Source of the DNA: Dacryopinax spathularia
Lineage: Eukaryota; Basidiomycota; Dacrymycetes; Dacrymycetales; Dacrymycetaceae
Direction: 5' to 3'
Length of the DNA stretch: 64,000 nt
Assembly: GCA_037974965.1 (NCBI GenBank)
Contig: JBBPFI010000008.1
Location: 186,001 to 250,000 of the forward strand
Below are positions 42,101 to 52,648 of the stretch, piece after piece; the stretch's first letter is position 1; every line of letters begins with the position of its first letter. A program made the translations under genes and the position numbers. Under the pieces are notes generated by a model. It was not told the origin of the DNA. It saw nothing but the letters and a program-made list of their open reading frames with translations, and did not search any database.

Positions 42101-44444
42101 AACGACGAGAACGGAGGGACGAGCCGAGTGATTTGGTCCGTTTGCGTTTTGTAGAGTCTGCTTCTCTTTGCTGCTGCTGGTCTTTTTCTTTTTCTTGGTC
42201 TTGGTCTGCGAGGAGTGCTTGGGCGGCGGCGGAACGGCCTAAGCTGGCGGATTTGGATCGGCCGTGCTTGTACCCCATCGACTTGGCTCTGTCGTCCTTC
42301 TCCTTGTCCTCCTCGACATGTGGCTGCCGCTCGTCCCTCACGAGCAGCCGAAGGTCAGGCGGTAGAGCGCCTTCCAGGGTCTTCCGCCTCCTCGTAAGAC
42401 TCTCCCTCAGCTCCCTCCCATCTCGCCCTTCCCTCACCTCCCGCACATCGCGCATATTGACTTCACCAGCAGGCACATGCATCAACAACTCCACCAAACT
42501 CCTCCTCCCCCTCACCTGCCTCCCTGTCAGCGCGGCCAGTGCACCGGGGGCCGTTACCGCGGGCAGCTGGGCTGAGCTGGTAGTGAAGGGGAGAGATTGG
42601 AGGTTGTGCCGGGATAGGCGGCGGGTTATGCTGCTTCCCAAACTATTGGCCGAAGCAGAGGAGGGGGAGTCGGCGGTTGCTGGGGAGTCGGTGGGAGGGT
42701 GGGTGGACGAGGAGGTGCTGCTGGGTAGGGGATGTGCGGCTGCGGCGTTGGTGGTGGTTGTGATGGTGGTGGAGGTGGTGAGCAGAGAGGGTTGAGGACG
42801 AGGCGTATATGCTGGTGGTGGGGATTGAGTGTTCCGGGGTCGGATGTATAGCGCGTCGGAGTCGTCGTCCTCACTCTCTAGCGTATCCGGCGCGTGCTGG
42901 ACTTGGTCTCCTATAGCACCGCTGGTACTCGCGCTCGCTTCTGCCGGGCTGAGAGCAGCAGCTCTCGAGGACCCAACAGACCTAGCATGCCCAGCAGAAA
43001 CAGAAGCAGCGGTAGGAGCAGCAGCAGCAGTAGGAGCAGCAGCAGCAGCAGAAGCGGAAACGAGAATAGGCCTCGGCTCCCCGACCGGCCTTCCATAGCT
43101 CGCCTCAATCCCCGGCGGCTCCCCTCTCGGCTTAGGCGGCTTAGCCCTCTGATCCCCCAACCTCGAGCCCCAGCCCCAGCCGTGTCCGTGCGACGTTGAG
43201 TTTGTCTGCGTGGAGGCGGTAGTGGTGGTGGAGTCCATGCTTGCTCTTGGAGCGGCTGAAGGCTGAGAGGTGGAAGCGGGTAGAACGGGTAGGGGTGGTG
43301 GGTCGTGTGAGGCGGGGGAGGTGGGGTCGGACGGGTTGAGGGTGTTTGGGAGGTCTCGTCCGCTTGGAGAGCGGTTCATCCCACCTGTCATGCTGCCGCT
43401 CATATTCCTCCAACTCAAACTCCTCACGATCCGCACAACGCTCTGCCCTAAGCCGAACCCACTACTCGTACTCCTCACTAGTCCTGGCCGTTGCTGCTGT
43501 TGCTGGCCGCTGGGACTAGCAACGCTCGTGTGCGTCGAGAGAGCGGAGGTGGAGCTGTTTGCTGTGGCGGGGACGGCGATCGAGCTTGAGGAGGCCGTGG
43601 AGGACAGATGAGCTAGAGACCAGGCGCTTGGTGGTGGGGAGGGAGTGGGGCGTTTGAGGAGTTTCCTCCGGGCGGGTGGGGAGAGTGGTGGGCTCGCGCT
43701 AGTGCTTGCCGCTGCCGCTGTTGGCGCTGATGGTACCGACGGTGCAGCCGACGGGGACGAGCCGTTGGTTGGAAGTAAAGAGGTCGGATCAAACTCCTCC
43801 GACTTCCTCGTCCCTTCCCTGCTTTTCCTCCCGAACTTCGGCCTCGCTTGTAATGTAGGGCTAAGCACGGGCGCACCCGCACCTTTGGGCAGCGGCGGAG
43901 TAGGGTTCGGCGACAGCGAAGGAGTGGTCACTGGTGAGCTTAGGAAGCCCGAGTGGTCCAGCGAAGAGCCGTGCGAGTTTGAGTGTGAGGCCGAGGAGGA
44001 GGAGGCGTGCGTTGTGTGGGTTGTGTGGGAGTGCGAGTGGGTGCTGCTCGTGTGAGCTGCAGAGGAGGAGGCAGATGCGTCAGAGGAGGAAAGACGGGCG
44101 TGCAGCGGTGGTCGTCCCCCTGCGCCTGCTGGTAACGTGGTCGAGGTAGTTGCTGATGACGGGGATAGGGACGGTGTCGTAGTAGCGCTCGTGATGGTGG
44201 TGGTGTTGACAGCCTTTGTTGGCGATTGAGGGTGTCCGTTGTGCTCGGCGAAAGGGACGTGTGACCGCGCTTGGACGCTTGGCACATCCGCCCGTAAACT
44301 GACAGCCGTGTCGAGCGGGGGAGGGGAAGACATGCCAGTTTCCCTATCCATCTCTCCCTGTGCAGCGAAAGCAGCCGCAGTCACACGAGCATCAGCCTCA
44401 GCCTGTGAGGCTGCCGTAGATGGGGAGGGAGAATGAGGTGACAT
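39126..44444 (-). CDS. Rho guanine-nucleotide exchange factor-like protein (DH domain, long disordered N-terminus)
   Basis: Probable activator of Rho/Cdc42-type GTPases. A single exon of 5.3 kb encodes 1772 aa from the ATG at 44444; the open frame begins slightly upstream with a GTG. Nearly 1500 residues are Ser/Pro/Thr/Ala-rich with little order, including polyalanine and KEKEKE tracts, and must be disordered; phosphorylation sites are likely. A DH domain lies at about 1533-1710: LLCVREIVRTEESYRRRLEAM is conserved region 1 and MPTQRVPRYVLMYRELL is conserved region 3. The protein ends about 60 residues later (KKKMRPKSMGP near the C-terminus), so no PH domain follows. The long antisense open frames over this gene are composition artefacts. 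Confidence 0.85.
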   Translation of the reverse strand: MSPHSPSPSTAASQAEADARVTAAAFAAQGEMDRETGMSSPPPLDTAVSLRADVPSVQARSHVPFAEHNGHPQSPTKAVNTTTITSATTTPSLSPSSATTSTTLPAGAGGRPPLHARLSSSDASASSSAAHTSSTHSHSHTTHTTHASSSSASHSNSHGSSLDHSGFLSSPVTTPSLSPNPTPPLPKGAGAPVLSPTLQARPKFGRKSREGTRKSEEFDPTSLLPTNGSSPSAAPSVPSAPTAAAASTSASPPLSPPARRKLLKRPTPSPPPSAWSLAHLSSTASSSSIAVPATANSSTSALSTHTSVASPSGQQQQQRPGLVRSTSSGFGLGQSVVRIVRSLSWRNMSGSMTGGMNRSPSGRDLPNTLNPSDPTSPASHDPPPLPVLPASTSQPSAAPRASMDSTTTTASTQTNSTSHGHGWGWGSRLGDQRAKPPKPRGEPPGIEASYGRPVGEPRPILVSASAAAAAPTAAAAPTAASVSAGHARSVGSSRAAALSPAEASASTSGAIGDQVQHAPDTLESEDDDSDALYIRPRNTQSPPPAYTPRPQPSLLTTSTTITTTTNAAAAHPLPSSTSSSTHPPTDSPATADSPSSASANSLGSSITRRLSRHNLQSLPFTTSSAQLPAVTAPGALAALTGRQVRGRRSLVELLMHVPAGEVNMRDVREVREGRDGRELRESLTRRRKTLEGALPPDLRLLVRDERQPHVEEDKEKDDRAKSMGYKHGRSKSASLGRSAAAQALLADQDQEKEKDQQQQREADSTKRKRTKSLGSSLRSRRSQTLSSSGEKHAPVALPPLPAGAGLGGGPGSRFAQLLADGSGGGNESEPGVQGLPVGAAPPEEPDWVGELLRVKESGSRAGATPIQEGEEHGMGKRQVVQERSEETLRRSEPLPFVPPLPGVGHGQGQLVGEKSEETLRRPRKSIGSASASSSSAAATTAAAAAAVTGLGITALSRGPSGRAGKGHMRKVSAPAAVGLRVDTDLAREQVMPSTSSETTTESASESEGTRLTRSGSSSQRTERQRANTVSEAPPMFVTQRELDASASAALPPLPGVTVERTRTVSGESASGRTVRAPYSAPAVPLSAGGKESADSLATTTATAPSAANPKPRTTSDLPPPTTSPRKSRFTLPNLAPFPSQPPSVPSVQELPTPPTNPNSSGSATPLKRATLSSKSLPDALRRAFSFKSAPASASPDAHDVPPVPPLPVGTKSSEKEKRKEEKEKEKEKEKEQGVAGLPAKALRRRSGSIHLKRKSVDRGTNAAAVAAAAAAASEAATPGSASSGAGDQPRLRRASTMLPPASVPRATSPPPPVPDLPPSLTSPIKSAKKLFRRPRTNSNPKSPMSASSTGSASILQTTSSAQQRPPLPKPAHTVPPPVPSLPLPSHMVPKPPPKDVAVTSPVVGGRVDLRALAFTGFAARPSTDHGHSYEFSSPSSQSSLSPPPSPSTNDHGDDTPRKRPRMIRGTSDLRRWTLADFPDDVSFLRALGQKAKSDIGHGSEEAVADGDAPVEDYMDADDWWTYKEPGSGDAGRALLCVREIVRTEESYRRRLEAMYASAQPLPQAFVSHLPALILASSHLSRRLADDPSAWGAATALVGCEDEMERAFVAWSAVVGDVVWGVSRGKKNRKGSWTEEVREVAVMPTQRVPRYVLMYRELLHFTPPSSPSRPLVERALEGALRIAARCDAAQRHEDGALPPSAMSSAHGHGTPNPGLVNSPPLSSIGHGSQITQSSPVSPVLSSGTFTGPAPSTKKKMRPKSMGPSTKPFTLLTA
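40754..40790. repeat. TTCTCC hexanucleotide microsatellite
   Basis: Roughly five to six tandem copies of CTTCTC lie inside the Rho-GEF gene. On the coding strand they encode an alternating Lys-Glu tract in the disordered region. Copy number probably varies between strains. Confidence 0.7.
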
Positions 44445-46564
44445 GATTCGCTCTCTCCCCACACCGATCACTCCGCCTCAGTCGATCCCTCACGCGTTGC
44501 GCCTGCGGTGTGCTTGTGTTCCGTCCTAGCGCGGCGGAGAGAAGAAAGGGGGTTGAACTCGAGTGTACACAAAGAGGCCAAGGTGGGAATGTGCGATGTG
44601 CCGATCACAAAGTAGGGGACGGAGATGAGGTGAGGTGAGGCAGCGCGATGGACGACCCCTTCCTTCCTTCCGGCCGGGGTGACGTGCGTAAAGAAACGGG
44701 GTGATGATGACGGATGAGCTTGTTCGTATAGTGTGGGCAAAGGCCGAGATGGGCGCTAGATCGGCCAAAGGGGGGGCATCGCACACCTCAAAAAGATGGG
44801 CGTGGAGTGCGAGCGTGAGTGACGGAGCAGGAAGAGAGTGGGTAGTGGACAGGGATGGGGAAAGGGAGATGGGGTCAGGTCGCGGATCTCCTTCGCTCCC
44901 TTCTTTCCCGTCCTCTGCTTCTCCCGAGCCGGGCGTCACACTTTTCGTACAAGTGTCTCGCCTCTTTTGGCCCTTGCATTTCTTATAGAGGATGCGAGAC
45001 TGGGGCGCATTAATTTCTCTAAATACTGACTATTGATTATCCATTCTATCGGTACCGGTTTGGTGCACGATCTGCTACGTGTACGTGTCGATCCTCCAGC
45101 GCGCCAAAGAGAACGCGTCCAGCTCGCTCCTCCTCCCCCTCCCTCTCCCTTCCATCCCCCACCGACAGATTAATAGGCAAAATCCCTCTGTGGCGCACCT
45201 ACCAACCCACCTTTCCAGGAAACTGTTCCAAGGAACATCGACCGTTCCAAGGAACGACGTCCCCGTAACTCCGGCGGCTCGGGCTCTATCACCATCTGCC
45301 CGTCACCATCTCTGGGTCGCGTTGTCCGTTGACGCGCGCGTTTTGATGTGGTTCGGCGCTTCCGATTGAGGCCGCTGCCATCGCTTACCGAAAACAACCA
45401 GTAAAATGGAAAGATCGGCGAACGAATCTGTTCACTTTTTCGCGTTATAAAAGTTCGTGGAGGACGAAACCTGCTGTGCAACGGTATTGTAGATTTGTAG
45501 ATTTGCAACAAACCCCAAAAGATTGGACGTTCGCTGCGGACAAGCATGAGGGAAGGGAAGACGTCATACCCGCATCATCCCGCTCTCGCCCGCTCACTGC
45601 ATGACCCTACAGCTGCCTAGGACCTACTGACTGTATGTATCATCCGACATCAATTGAAGCAAGGGCAATAACGAACCCCTGATTCCCACCACCCCCTTAC
45701 ACATCAGCTGTCTGTGCCGGGCATAACCAGAATCAGGCCGAACAGGGCCGTTCCTCGTCCCCTAGGCGCCACATATCTGAAGCTTGTAAGAGGGGAAATG
45801 CAGCCGACTGGATCCGGTTCTCCTCCACCAACCCTTTCAAAACGGATGTACGAAGTCGGCATCGTAAAAGAGGCCGGCAAAGGTACAGTAAGGCGAGAAG
45901 AACACGCGTGATGTCGACGCGCGTTCCACGCGCTCTTTCGGGTGTAATGACGTAGCGCGCGCGTCATCCCATTCTCTTCTGCGCTGGTTGGCATCTCTCG
46001 CACATCTGTTGGGCTTTTGGGGTTGCTGCGCACGAACCAAGACGCTGGTGTTTGGGCCGAGAAAATGGGATAAGACAGCTGGCACGCCTAGACGAGGCAC
46101 AATGATGTGCCTTAATTTATCGGATACACTTCCTACCGAGAGCAGGTATAGCCCAAGATCGCATAAGCTGGTCAGGCGGGCGTCACCAACATGCAAGTAT
46201 ACGAAGCGAGATGGTATGGTTGTTACCTGGAAGTACTTGGTAGGATTGTGGAGGAGGTGATCGGTGTGGGGAAGGCCCTAGGGGTGTCATGGGGCTACGC
46301 TAACCTGAAACGTGAGTTTATAGCGAATCTGGAGGTTTGCGCCTTTTGTACTTGTTCGAGCATCTGGCTTTTGTCGCGCTAGTGCCGTTAGACGCTATTT
46401 GGCGATTTGACTTCAGTCAATGAGATCGCGATTAGGCAAATCCAATGCGAGCCACATTGTTGATAGGCGTTGCCATGGTGATGATCGCTCTTCTGAACAC
46501 TCTTGTTTTCCGCGATTCTGGCCCACTCCTATGTATTTTACACGATTCCTATAATGGTCCATTC
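44445..46564. other. gene-poor region, no gene seen
   Basis: About 2.1 kb between the divergent 5' end of the Rho-GEF gene and the 3' end of the ICL-family gene. The left 500 bp are C/T-rich on the minus strand and probably the Rho-GEF leader. Minus-strand frames at 45170-45547 and 45837-46196 are open for 125 and 119 codons but show no recognisable motif. A cluster of TTCC/GGAA dyads lies at 45212-45255. Confidence 0.4.
45212..45255. promoter_or_regulatory. three clustered TTCC-GGAA dyads
   Basis: TTTCC-A-GGAAA at 45212-45222 is followed by two copies of GTTCCAAGGAAC (45225-45236 and 45244-45255) whose starts are 19 bp apart. Clustered near-identical dyads look like binding sites for a dimeric factor. 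Which gene they serve, if any, is unknown; the Rho-GEF start is about 0.8 kb away. Confidence 0.35.
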
Positions 46565-47752
46565 TCATTTCTTCGGCACCTCCTGCCCATACTTCGGCCC
46601 GATCTTCTTCTCCGCAAACTCCACAATCCCCTGATCGAAATCAAACGCCTTCTTCAGCCCCATCTGCTCAAAGAAATCGGGGATCTTCTTCCCCTCGCAG
46701 TGCTCCAGGTCCGTGCCATCTTCTTTCAGGGCGCGGTAAGAGCGCTGCATTGCTAGCATGGCCGGGATGAACCCGGTGCACGGGTAGATCACCATTTTGA
46801 ACCCGAGGGAGGTGCATTGCTGGGTTGTGAGGTTGGGGGTGAGGCCCTGCGCCGGACATCAGTAGGTGTGTGTCATGATGGTGGAGAGGCATACGTTGGG
46901 GAGGATGTTGATCAGCACTGGATGAGGTGCGAGCGCTTGGACCAGCCTGCGGCATTCGTCCTGATGTGCAGTACATGAGTATCCAACTCTGGTGCGATTG
47001 CGCCAGATCCGCGCACCTCGCTCCTCGGACTCTCCATGAACGCAATATCAGCCCCACAATCCATTGCCGCCTTCAGCCTCTTCACCCCCTCCTCAAACGC
47101 CTCCTCCCCCGCCCCTTCCCCGCCAAACCGGTCCGCGTTCCTCGCGTCCGTCCTAGCGATAATCACAAAGTCCGGGTCCGTCCGCGCCCGTACCGCACTC
47201 GCGATCCGTTCGAGATACTCGTCCATATCGACCACGTCTTTGCCCTTTAGCTGGCCGCACCGTTTGGGGAAGGTCTGGTCTTCTATGTGGACGCCGGCGA
47301 CGCCGGCGGATTCGTAGAGGGCGATGGTGCGCGCTACGTTGATCGGGCCGCCGAAACCGGTGTCGGCGTCGGCGATGACGGGCACGTCGGAGGTGTAGGT
47401 GATCATCCGTGCTAGGTTGGCGAACTCGGAGGCGGTCATCACGGACAGGTCGGGATGACCGGCGTACGAGCCGGTTGCTCCGGCTGAGAGGGTGTGTCAG
47501 AAGGAAAGGATGGGCAAGGCGTATGCGGGGAATAAGCACCTCCGGTTAGATAGAGGTAGTCGAACCCGATCGAATTGGCGACATGGGTAGAGATGCCGTC
47601 GAACACTCCAGGGCCGACGAGGCATCGATCTACGAAGTACAACTCAGTTGCCAGCATCCCGTCAATCACGGCGCGAAAGACGAACCAGTCGAAGCCAACA
47701 TCTCCCTAAACCTCTTGCACATATTCCGTTCCTTTGGTCCTTGTGATGCCAT
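46565..47752 (-). CDS. isocitrate lyase / PEP mutase superfamily lyase
   Basis: Member of the PEP mutase/isocitrate lyase superfamily that cleaves or hydrolyses carbon-carbon bonds in small di- and tri-carboxylates (methylisocitrate or dimethylmalate lyase, oxaloacetate hydrolase). Exons: 47686-47752, 47540-47629, 47017-47483, 46895-46960, 46565-46846 (323 aa). VGPGVFDGIS opens the barrel; Mg-binding IADADTGFGG is at 89-98; VHIEDQTFPKRCGQ ends in the active-site loop at 126-130, where most relatives have KRCGH or KKCGH; then IIARTDARN and MESPRS. The start ATG at 47752 is chosen because splicing to DRCLVGPGVFDG restores the normal N-terminus; that intron has a GTTCGT donor. The precise substrate is not predictable. 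Confidence 0.9.
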
Positions 47753-49316
47753 CTTCAGTTAGGTTCGACTCTAAGTCAGGTGAATTCGAGGTCGGTGAAG
47801 AGGTTTGCAGCGGCCATTATGGCCTTGTGGGCTATATGACCGTTGGGAGACAGCCTGCGAATTCCTTGCGTCCGAGCCGTGGTGCGGTCCCAAATGTGAC
47901 GTAGCCGACGTCACCAGCGCTTATCTTCCTGAGGAGCAGTCTATATTTACATCTCGAAGACCGACATTCATTGGCTAGGGTTTATAGCACGCTCCCGCTG
48001 GTTTCGCAGTGGCTGTCATACTGGTAGCTTGATGATGGGGCAACGTAAGTAGGCGAGGTTGTTGGGATGGAGGATGGTGGAGGATGGGAAGAGAGATGGC
48101 GGAGATCTTATCTTATCCATGATATCTGGACCCTGCGGGAGTAGTCTGCTCTACCCAACAATTTGATATCGACGAGCATTCATACCACGAATCAAGTTTC
48201 GGCGTCTGAGGTCGGTATATATTGGACCAAGAGTGAAATCGTGTGCCAATAGTCGTGTCAACGTCTCAAAATACGCATTTACTCTTGACCCTCGCTCGGT
48301 TGCGATCTCTACGACAAGCTGGTCGACAGGAGCCGGAGGTATCGTCCAAAGGAACAAGGAGCCATGTCTTTCCCTAATGCATACCGAAAGGTCTCAATAG
48401 AATCGTCTTCAGATAATCTTTCCTTCCGCGGCTCCTCGACCACATGATGCGTATGTTAGTACCGGCGTACCGAATGACCGAGATTACCGCGGCCTCTGGA
48501 ATGTGTCGACGAGTCATGGGGCTTGTTCATTCATCGTACCGGTTGCACCATCGATCCGTGATACTAGGAGGAAGGGAGAGTGGTAGAGTCCCGCCATATT
48601 GGCAGCGAGAAACATTGCTTATGCCATTCCGTAAGGTAGAATCGCTGACTTGCAGTCGAGAAGCGATTGAACTGGTCACCGGGTTCAGTTCCCGCTAGCC
48701 CACCACTAGACTCGTTCCCAATGGCAGCAGTAGTCATTGCCTGTTCCGTCAGGAATTTGCAGAATGTTGAAGTGGAACCGGCACCTTCTGGTCTTCTTCA
48801 CGCGCCTCGTGGTAATCTCATTGTTGACAGAAGGAGTGGGACGATGATTCTTGCTCGCGGTCATGATGAAACGTGATGCCGTTACGACAGAAACAGCCAC
48901 AAATCCTTGCGCTGGTACTTCTTCATAGGTATAACTAGCAAGGTAGAGACGAAACTCGTAAACGCAATCACAGATCAGAGAATGACCCCCGTCAAGATGC
49001 GATCAAGCGGAGTGTTGGTGTTCGGCTGGCAGATCGGGCCGCCAAAGACCCCTGATGACCAGACTGGTTATCACGCGCTGGCACAGCCGTTCCCAATCGG
49101 GACAATGAGCAGCACGTCTCCTTTGCTTTTGTTCCTCTACCGTAGCGTATCAGCTCCTCGAACAATGGAGACCATCATACCCCCCATATATCCTTCGTCG
49201 TCGCTCGATGAAACAGGATCACCTTATACGAGTGGGCCCACTTTGACGAGGTGGATATCCATCTCTCTTCGGCCCCACCACCACAAGCACGACTTGGCCT
49301 TGCGACTCGATAAGCT
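47753..49316. other. gene-poor region; one possible orphan exon
   Basis: About 1.56 kb between divergent genes. A minus-strand frame at 48151-48390 reads like protein (SLFLWTIPPAPVDQLVVEIA ... ETLTRLLAHDFTLGPIYTDL) and is preceded by a possible acceptor (gcattag), but no upstream exon or start was found; it may be a gene remnant. A tRNA-like hairpin around 48640-48712 was examined and rejected. No other feature was recognised. Confidence 0.35.
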
Positions 49317-51951
49317 ATGGCCTTAACCTCAAGCGTTAGGAGGGCATCGCCCCCTGGCTCGCAGGCTCTGTACATCAGCTCGAGATTTAGCTGCTACGAC
49401 GATCCCCAGTCTCCCTTGGCTGGACTCTCGACACGGAAGACGTCCGAGCTTGATCTGACCGCTCTCGCCGCACTCATGACGAGCCTTCACACTCCGCCGC
49501 TGTCTTCAGCGTCGAGCTCGACCGACTCAGCATTGGACACTCCTCCGACAACCATCAATGGGAAGAAGTTGTCGAGGGACATCCTGTTTGGGACTGGACA
49601 CCCATCGTCGCCTTTGACCGGACTCCGCACAGACGGCATTAGACACAAGCGCACGTTGTCCTTCTCCGCAACGGTGCTTCATCGACCATCAGTGGCTAGT
49701 GCTGGCTCCTTCGAAGGGGAAGGTAGAGAAGAGGAGTTTCACGCATCATTCCCGCTACCACCCGGGACGGAGATAGGTCAGCATCAGTTATATTTTCCCG
49801 CATAGCCAGACTTGGCTGACATATTGATGTAGACGAGAAGGGCTTCCCATATGCGCATACACGTCGCTCTTCGCTTCCGGGAGCGGACGCAGCGTCCATC
49901 ATGGCCCAGCTGGAGGAGACCGGCAAGCTGCTGGACGAAGTTTTGCCTCGTACCCCGCCACCAGTTCCTCGCAGCGCCGTAAGCCAGAAGGACTGGCCCT
50001 CGCCGCCAGAGCGCTTCCGGTCTCGTCGCTCAGTCTACCCAGAGTCGTGCTTCTCCCTTTCCCCGACCCTGTCCTCCCGCCGTCCATCTCGAGATGACAC
50101 CCACGGTCTGCCATCCAATAGGGACACTGTGATGTCTTTGCCCTTCGTGTGGGCGGATGGCTCGCCGATCAAGCGCCAGCCAACGAATGCCAGCAGATTT
50201 CGTGCGAGCCTCAAACGGCAGAAGTCGGCATATGCGCCTTTCCCAGAGTCTCCAAAGGCGTCCTCACCCATCGCTGCCGACGAAACCTTCCCATTCTCCG
50301 AGATGGTCATTCCCTCCCAACCTGCAACGGCCACGGTCACAAAGCCGGCTTCTCGTGGCTGTGGCCGTCTCTCAGCTCGCGCTAACGGCAAGAACCTAAC
50401 GATCGCTACCGACTTGGATCTTCCGTCATCCGTTAAGACTCTGAAGACGGAAACCCCAAGCGGACGCGAGGAAGATGCGCATACAGTGGACCCGCCCAGT
50501 CCCGTTCCGAGCTCTATCTTCCTACCGGACAGTTTGTGGCCGTCGCCTGTTCTCGAACCTGTCGTTCTCCCTGTAGGAGACATGACGCCCCTTGACCTGG
50601 ATATGGCGTTCGACAAGCTGAAGTCAAAGATCCAGCCGAAGACCCCCGATGCCGACGTCGAGCTGGAAAGCGTTTTGAAGGATATGCAGGTCATCCTGCA
50701 GGCGGCTGACCAGTCAAGTGGGAAATCGAATACCACGACCACCCTTTCTCCGAAGAAGGCTGCTCTTCCGATACCGGCTCCTGCTCGCCAACCGATCTTG
50801 CAGCATTCCGTGCCGAAGGCGAAACCGAACATCGTATTGCCAGCCTTGAAGCCGACAGAGCCATTGAGGGTGAACAAGACGTTGCCTCATCCTCCGCTGA
50901 AGAGTGCCAGTCCTCACGCCGGCCAAGTGCCCGTCAAGCCTGTTACTATAGCGCAGGCTGGTCGCAGTCAAACCGCACCAGCTGCCCCTCTGTGGACAGG
51001 TAAGTTCATCATGTTCTCGGTCAGGACAAGCGTTGATACGTCTCATCAACAGCCTCAGCCTCATCCACGCGCGATGATGTTCGCGACCCCATCCGTTATG
51101 ACTCTGCACGGTCCTCCCCTGCGCACAATTCAGTCTCTACACCGAGTCATGTCAAGCAATCGTCTGGTTCTCCGAACCTTCCCGTACGCTCACTGAAGGC
51201 ATCACCTCCATCGTCTGTCCGTTCTATCAGTCCGTTGAAGACGCCTGCACCTCCTCGCCCAGTTCGCTCGCCAAGCCCACTATTCCTGAACGGTCTCGAT
51301 TATCTGGAGGATCTTCACTCGCCTGTTCCGCCCGTTGCGGCCACCCCAAGTCCTGATCCGTTTTGGGTTCGCTCGCCCTCAAGATCCTTGGAGACCCGCG
51401 CAAGGCGAGACTCGTTCGACTCCTTGACCTCGGACACAAGCGTGTTCCTCCGCGGGGCAGACAAGGCTTCCCTTCTGGGAGGAAATCACCAGTTTGCCCA
51501 GCAAATCCCGTCTAAGGCCGCCCGCAAGCTGGGAGTCCCCGAAGAAGCCGTGATGGTGCACAATCGCTCACCATCCTGGAGTTCCAACTTCGGAGATCAC
51601 AACACTCCCGTACCTACTCCTTCAAAGCCGAAGAAGAACCCCTTCGGCAGCTTCTTCACTTCTCCCGGCAGGAAAGAGACGAAGAACAAGCTGGAGATCT
51701 CGATGCCCTTACCTGAGCCCGTCGAGCCGGTCGTGCTGTACACGCCTTCTATCAAGTCCCCTCCGCCCTTCCGCTCCGCTCACCACGAACAATCCTGCGA
51801 CGAACACGGTTCCTTCTCTTGGCTCACACCTCAGTCCACCGCGCGGTCCATCAGCCCCGGTGCATCATCTGTATCGAGGTCGAGGAGCCCGAAAGGCGCA
51901 CCGCAGATCCAAGTGAGACGGGATACGTCGAACAACCTTCGCTGGATCTGA
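49317..51951 (+). CDS. Ser/Pro-rich protein of unknown function
   Basis: Exons: 49317-49776, 49833-50999, 51053-51951 (841 aa). I do not recognise a domain. Residues are mostly disordered and rich in Ser, Pro and Thr, with many basic SP/TP sites (SPIKRQ, SPLKTP, RSPSPLF) that look like targets of proline-directed kinases. Short conserved-looking islands are FLNGLDYLEDLHSP, a hydrophobic helix DLDMAFDKLKSKIQ ... VLKDMQVILQAAD, and KKNPFGSFFTSPGRKE near the end. The start ATGGCC has a good context. Both introns keep the frame and are needed to avoid stops. A cell-cycle or polarity regulator is possible, but this is only composition-based. Confidence 0.72.
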
Positions 51952-52648
51952 GTAATACGATTCCTGAAGGCCGGCTACTTCAGCTTCTTTTCCTGCTGCT
52001 GTATTACTTCGGGCTACCGTGCACACAACGATCGTTTCTCTCTTTCTCTCCCTTCAACTCTCCTCAATGTACACAATCCGCAAGCCTACTTATCCCTCCT
52101 ATACAGTAGCACTGTATTAACCCGTGATCAAGAGCAAAGATACTCTGATATCGTACTATATAATCGAATGCATCTCATTTATCCTACACTCGTCCCCTCG
52201 CTTGAAAGGGAGAAGCAGGCAGACTGTATGCTCGCAGCAACCAAATCAAATCAAATCATTGTAAATTGTTATCAATCTGTGCCATCGCTACATATCGCTC
52301 GATCATGAAAGAGATAGCTACGTGAATGTCACCTGCTCGACAACAGTATGTATAGAGCAAGAGCACGGGGCACGTGAACCTGGGATCTCGCCCGGACAAC
52401 GTCATGAAGTGAAAGAGGGAAACAACAGCAAAAAGCAAGGACAAGCCGGGAATATCCATTAGAAACGGGGATACATCGTACGGACATGGACATGGACATG
52501 ATCGTGCGCGGGCCGCTGCTTTGGGCTTTGGGCTTTGGGCATTGCCCTGCCCGCAGGACTATCGTGACCGCGTGAAATGGATTTGAACAGGAAGAAAAGC
52601 CGGCGAGCCCTGGACCACCCGGTGCATTCAAGCAGTTGGGTGGCGGTA
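51952..52648. other. convergent 3' intergenic
   Basis: These 697 bp lie between the 3' ends of the Ser/Pro-rich gene and SHO1. They contain two small tandem repeats (52482-52540). No gene seen. Confidence 0.5.
52482..52540. repeat. GGACAT and GGGCTTT short tandem repeats
   Basis: About three copies of GGACAT (from 52482) and, 20 bp further, about three copies of the heptamer GGGCTTT (52519-52540), both in the 3' region of SHO1. Likely polymorphic; no function inferred. Confidence 0.65.

Noticed and set aside
41881-42795. 304-codon plus-strand open frame, and other long frames at 40072-44287
   Set aside because: They are antisense to the Rho-GEF coding region, whose GC-rich Ser/Pro/Ala codons suppress stops on the opposite strand. 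The translations are low-complexity and lack domains.
48625-48712. tRNA-like sequence with a T-arm-like hairpin, a GACTTGCAGTC loop and a CCACCA end
   Set aside because: The T loop reads TTCAGTT, lacking the near-invariant A58; no 5' acceptor strand pairs with the 3' end; and the central part folds better as a 7-bp AATCGCT/AGCGATT hairpin. It is probably chance or a decayed tRNA fragment.
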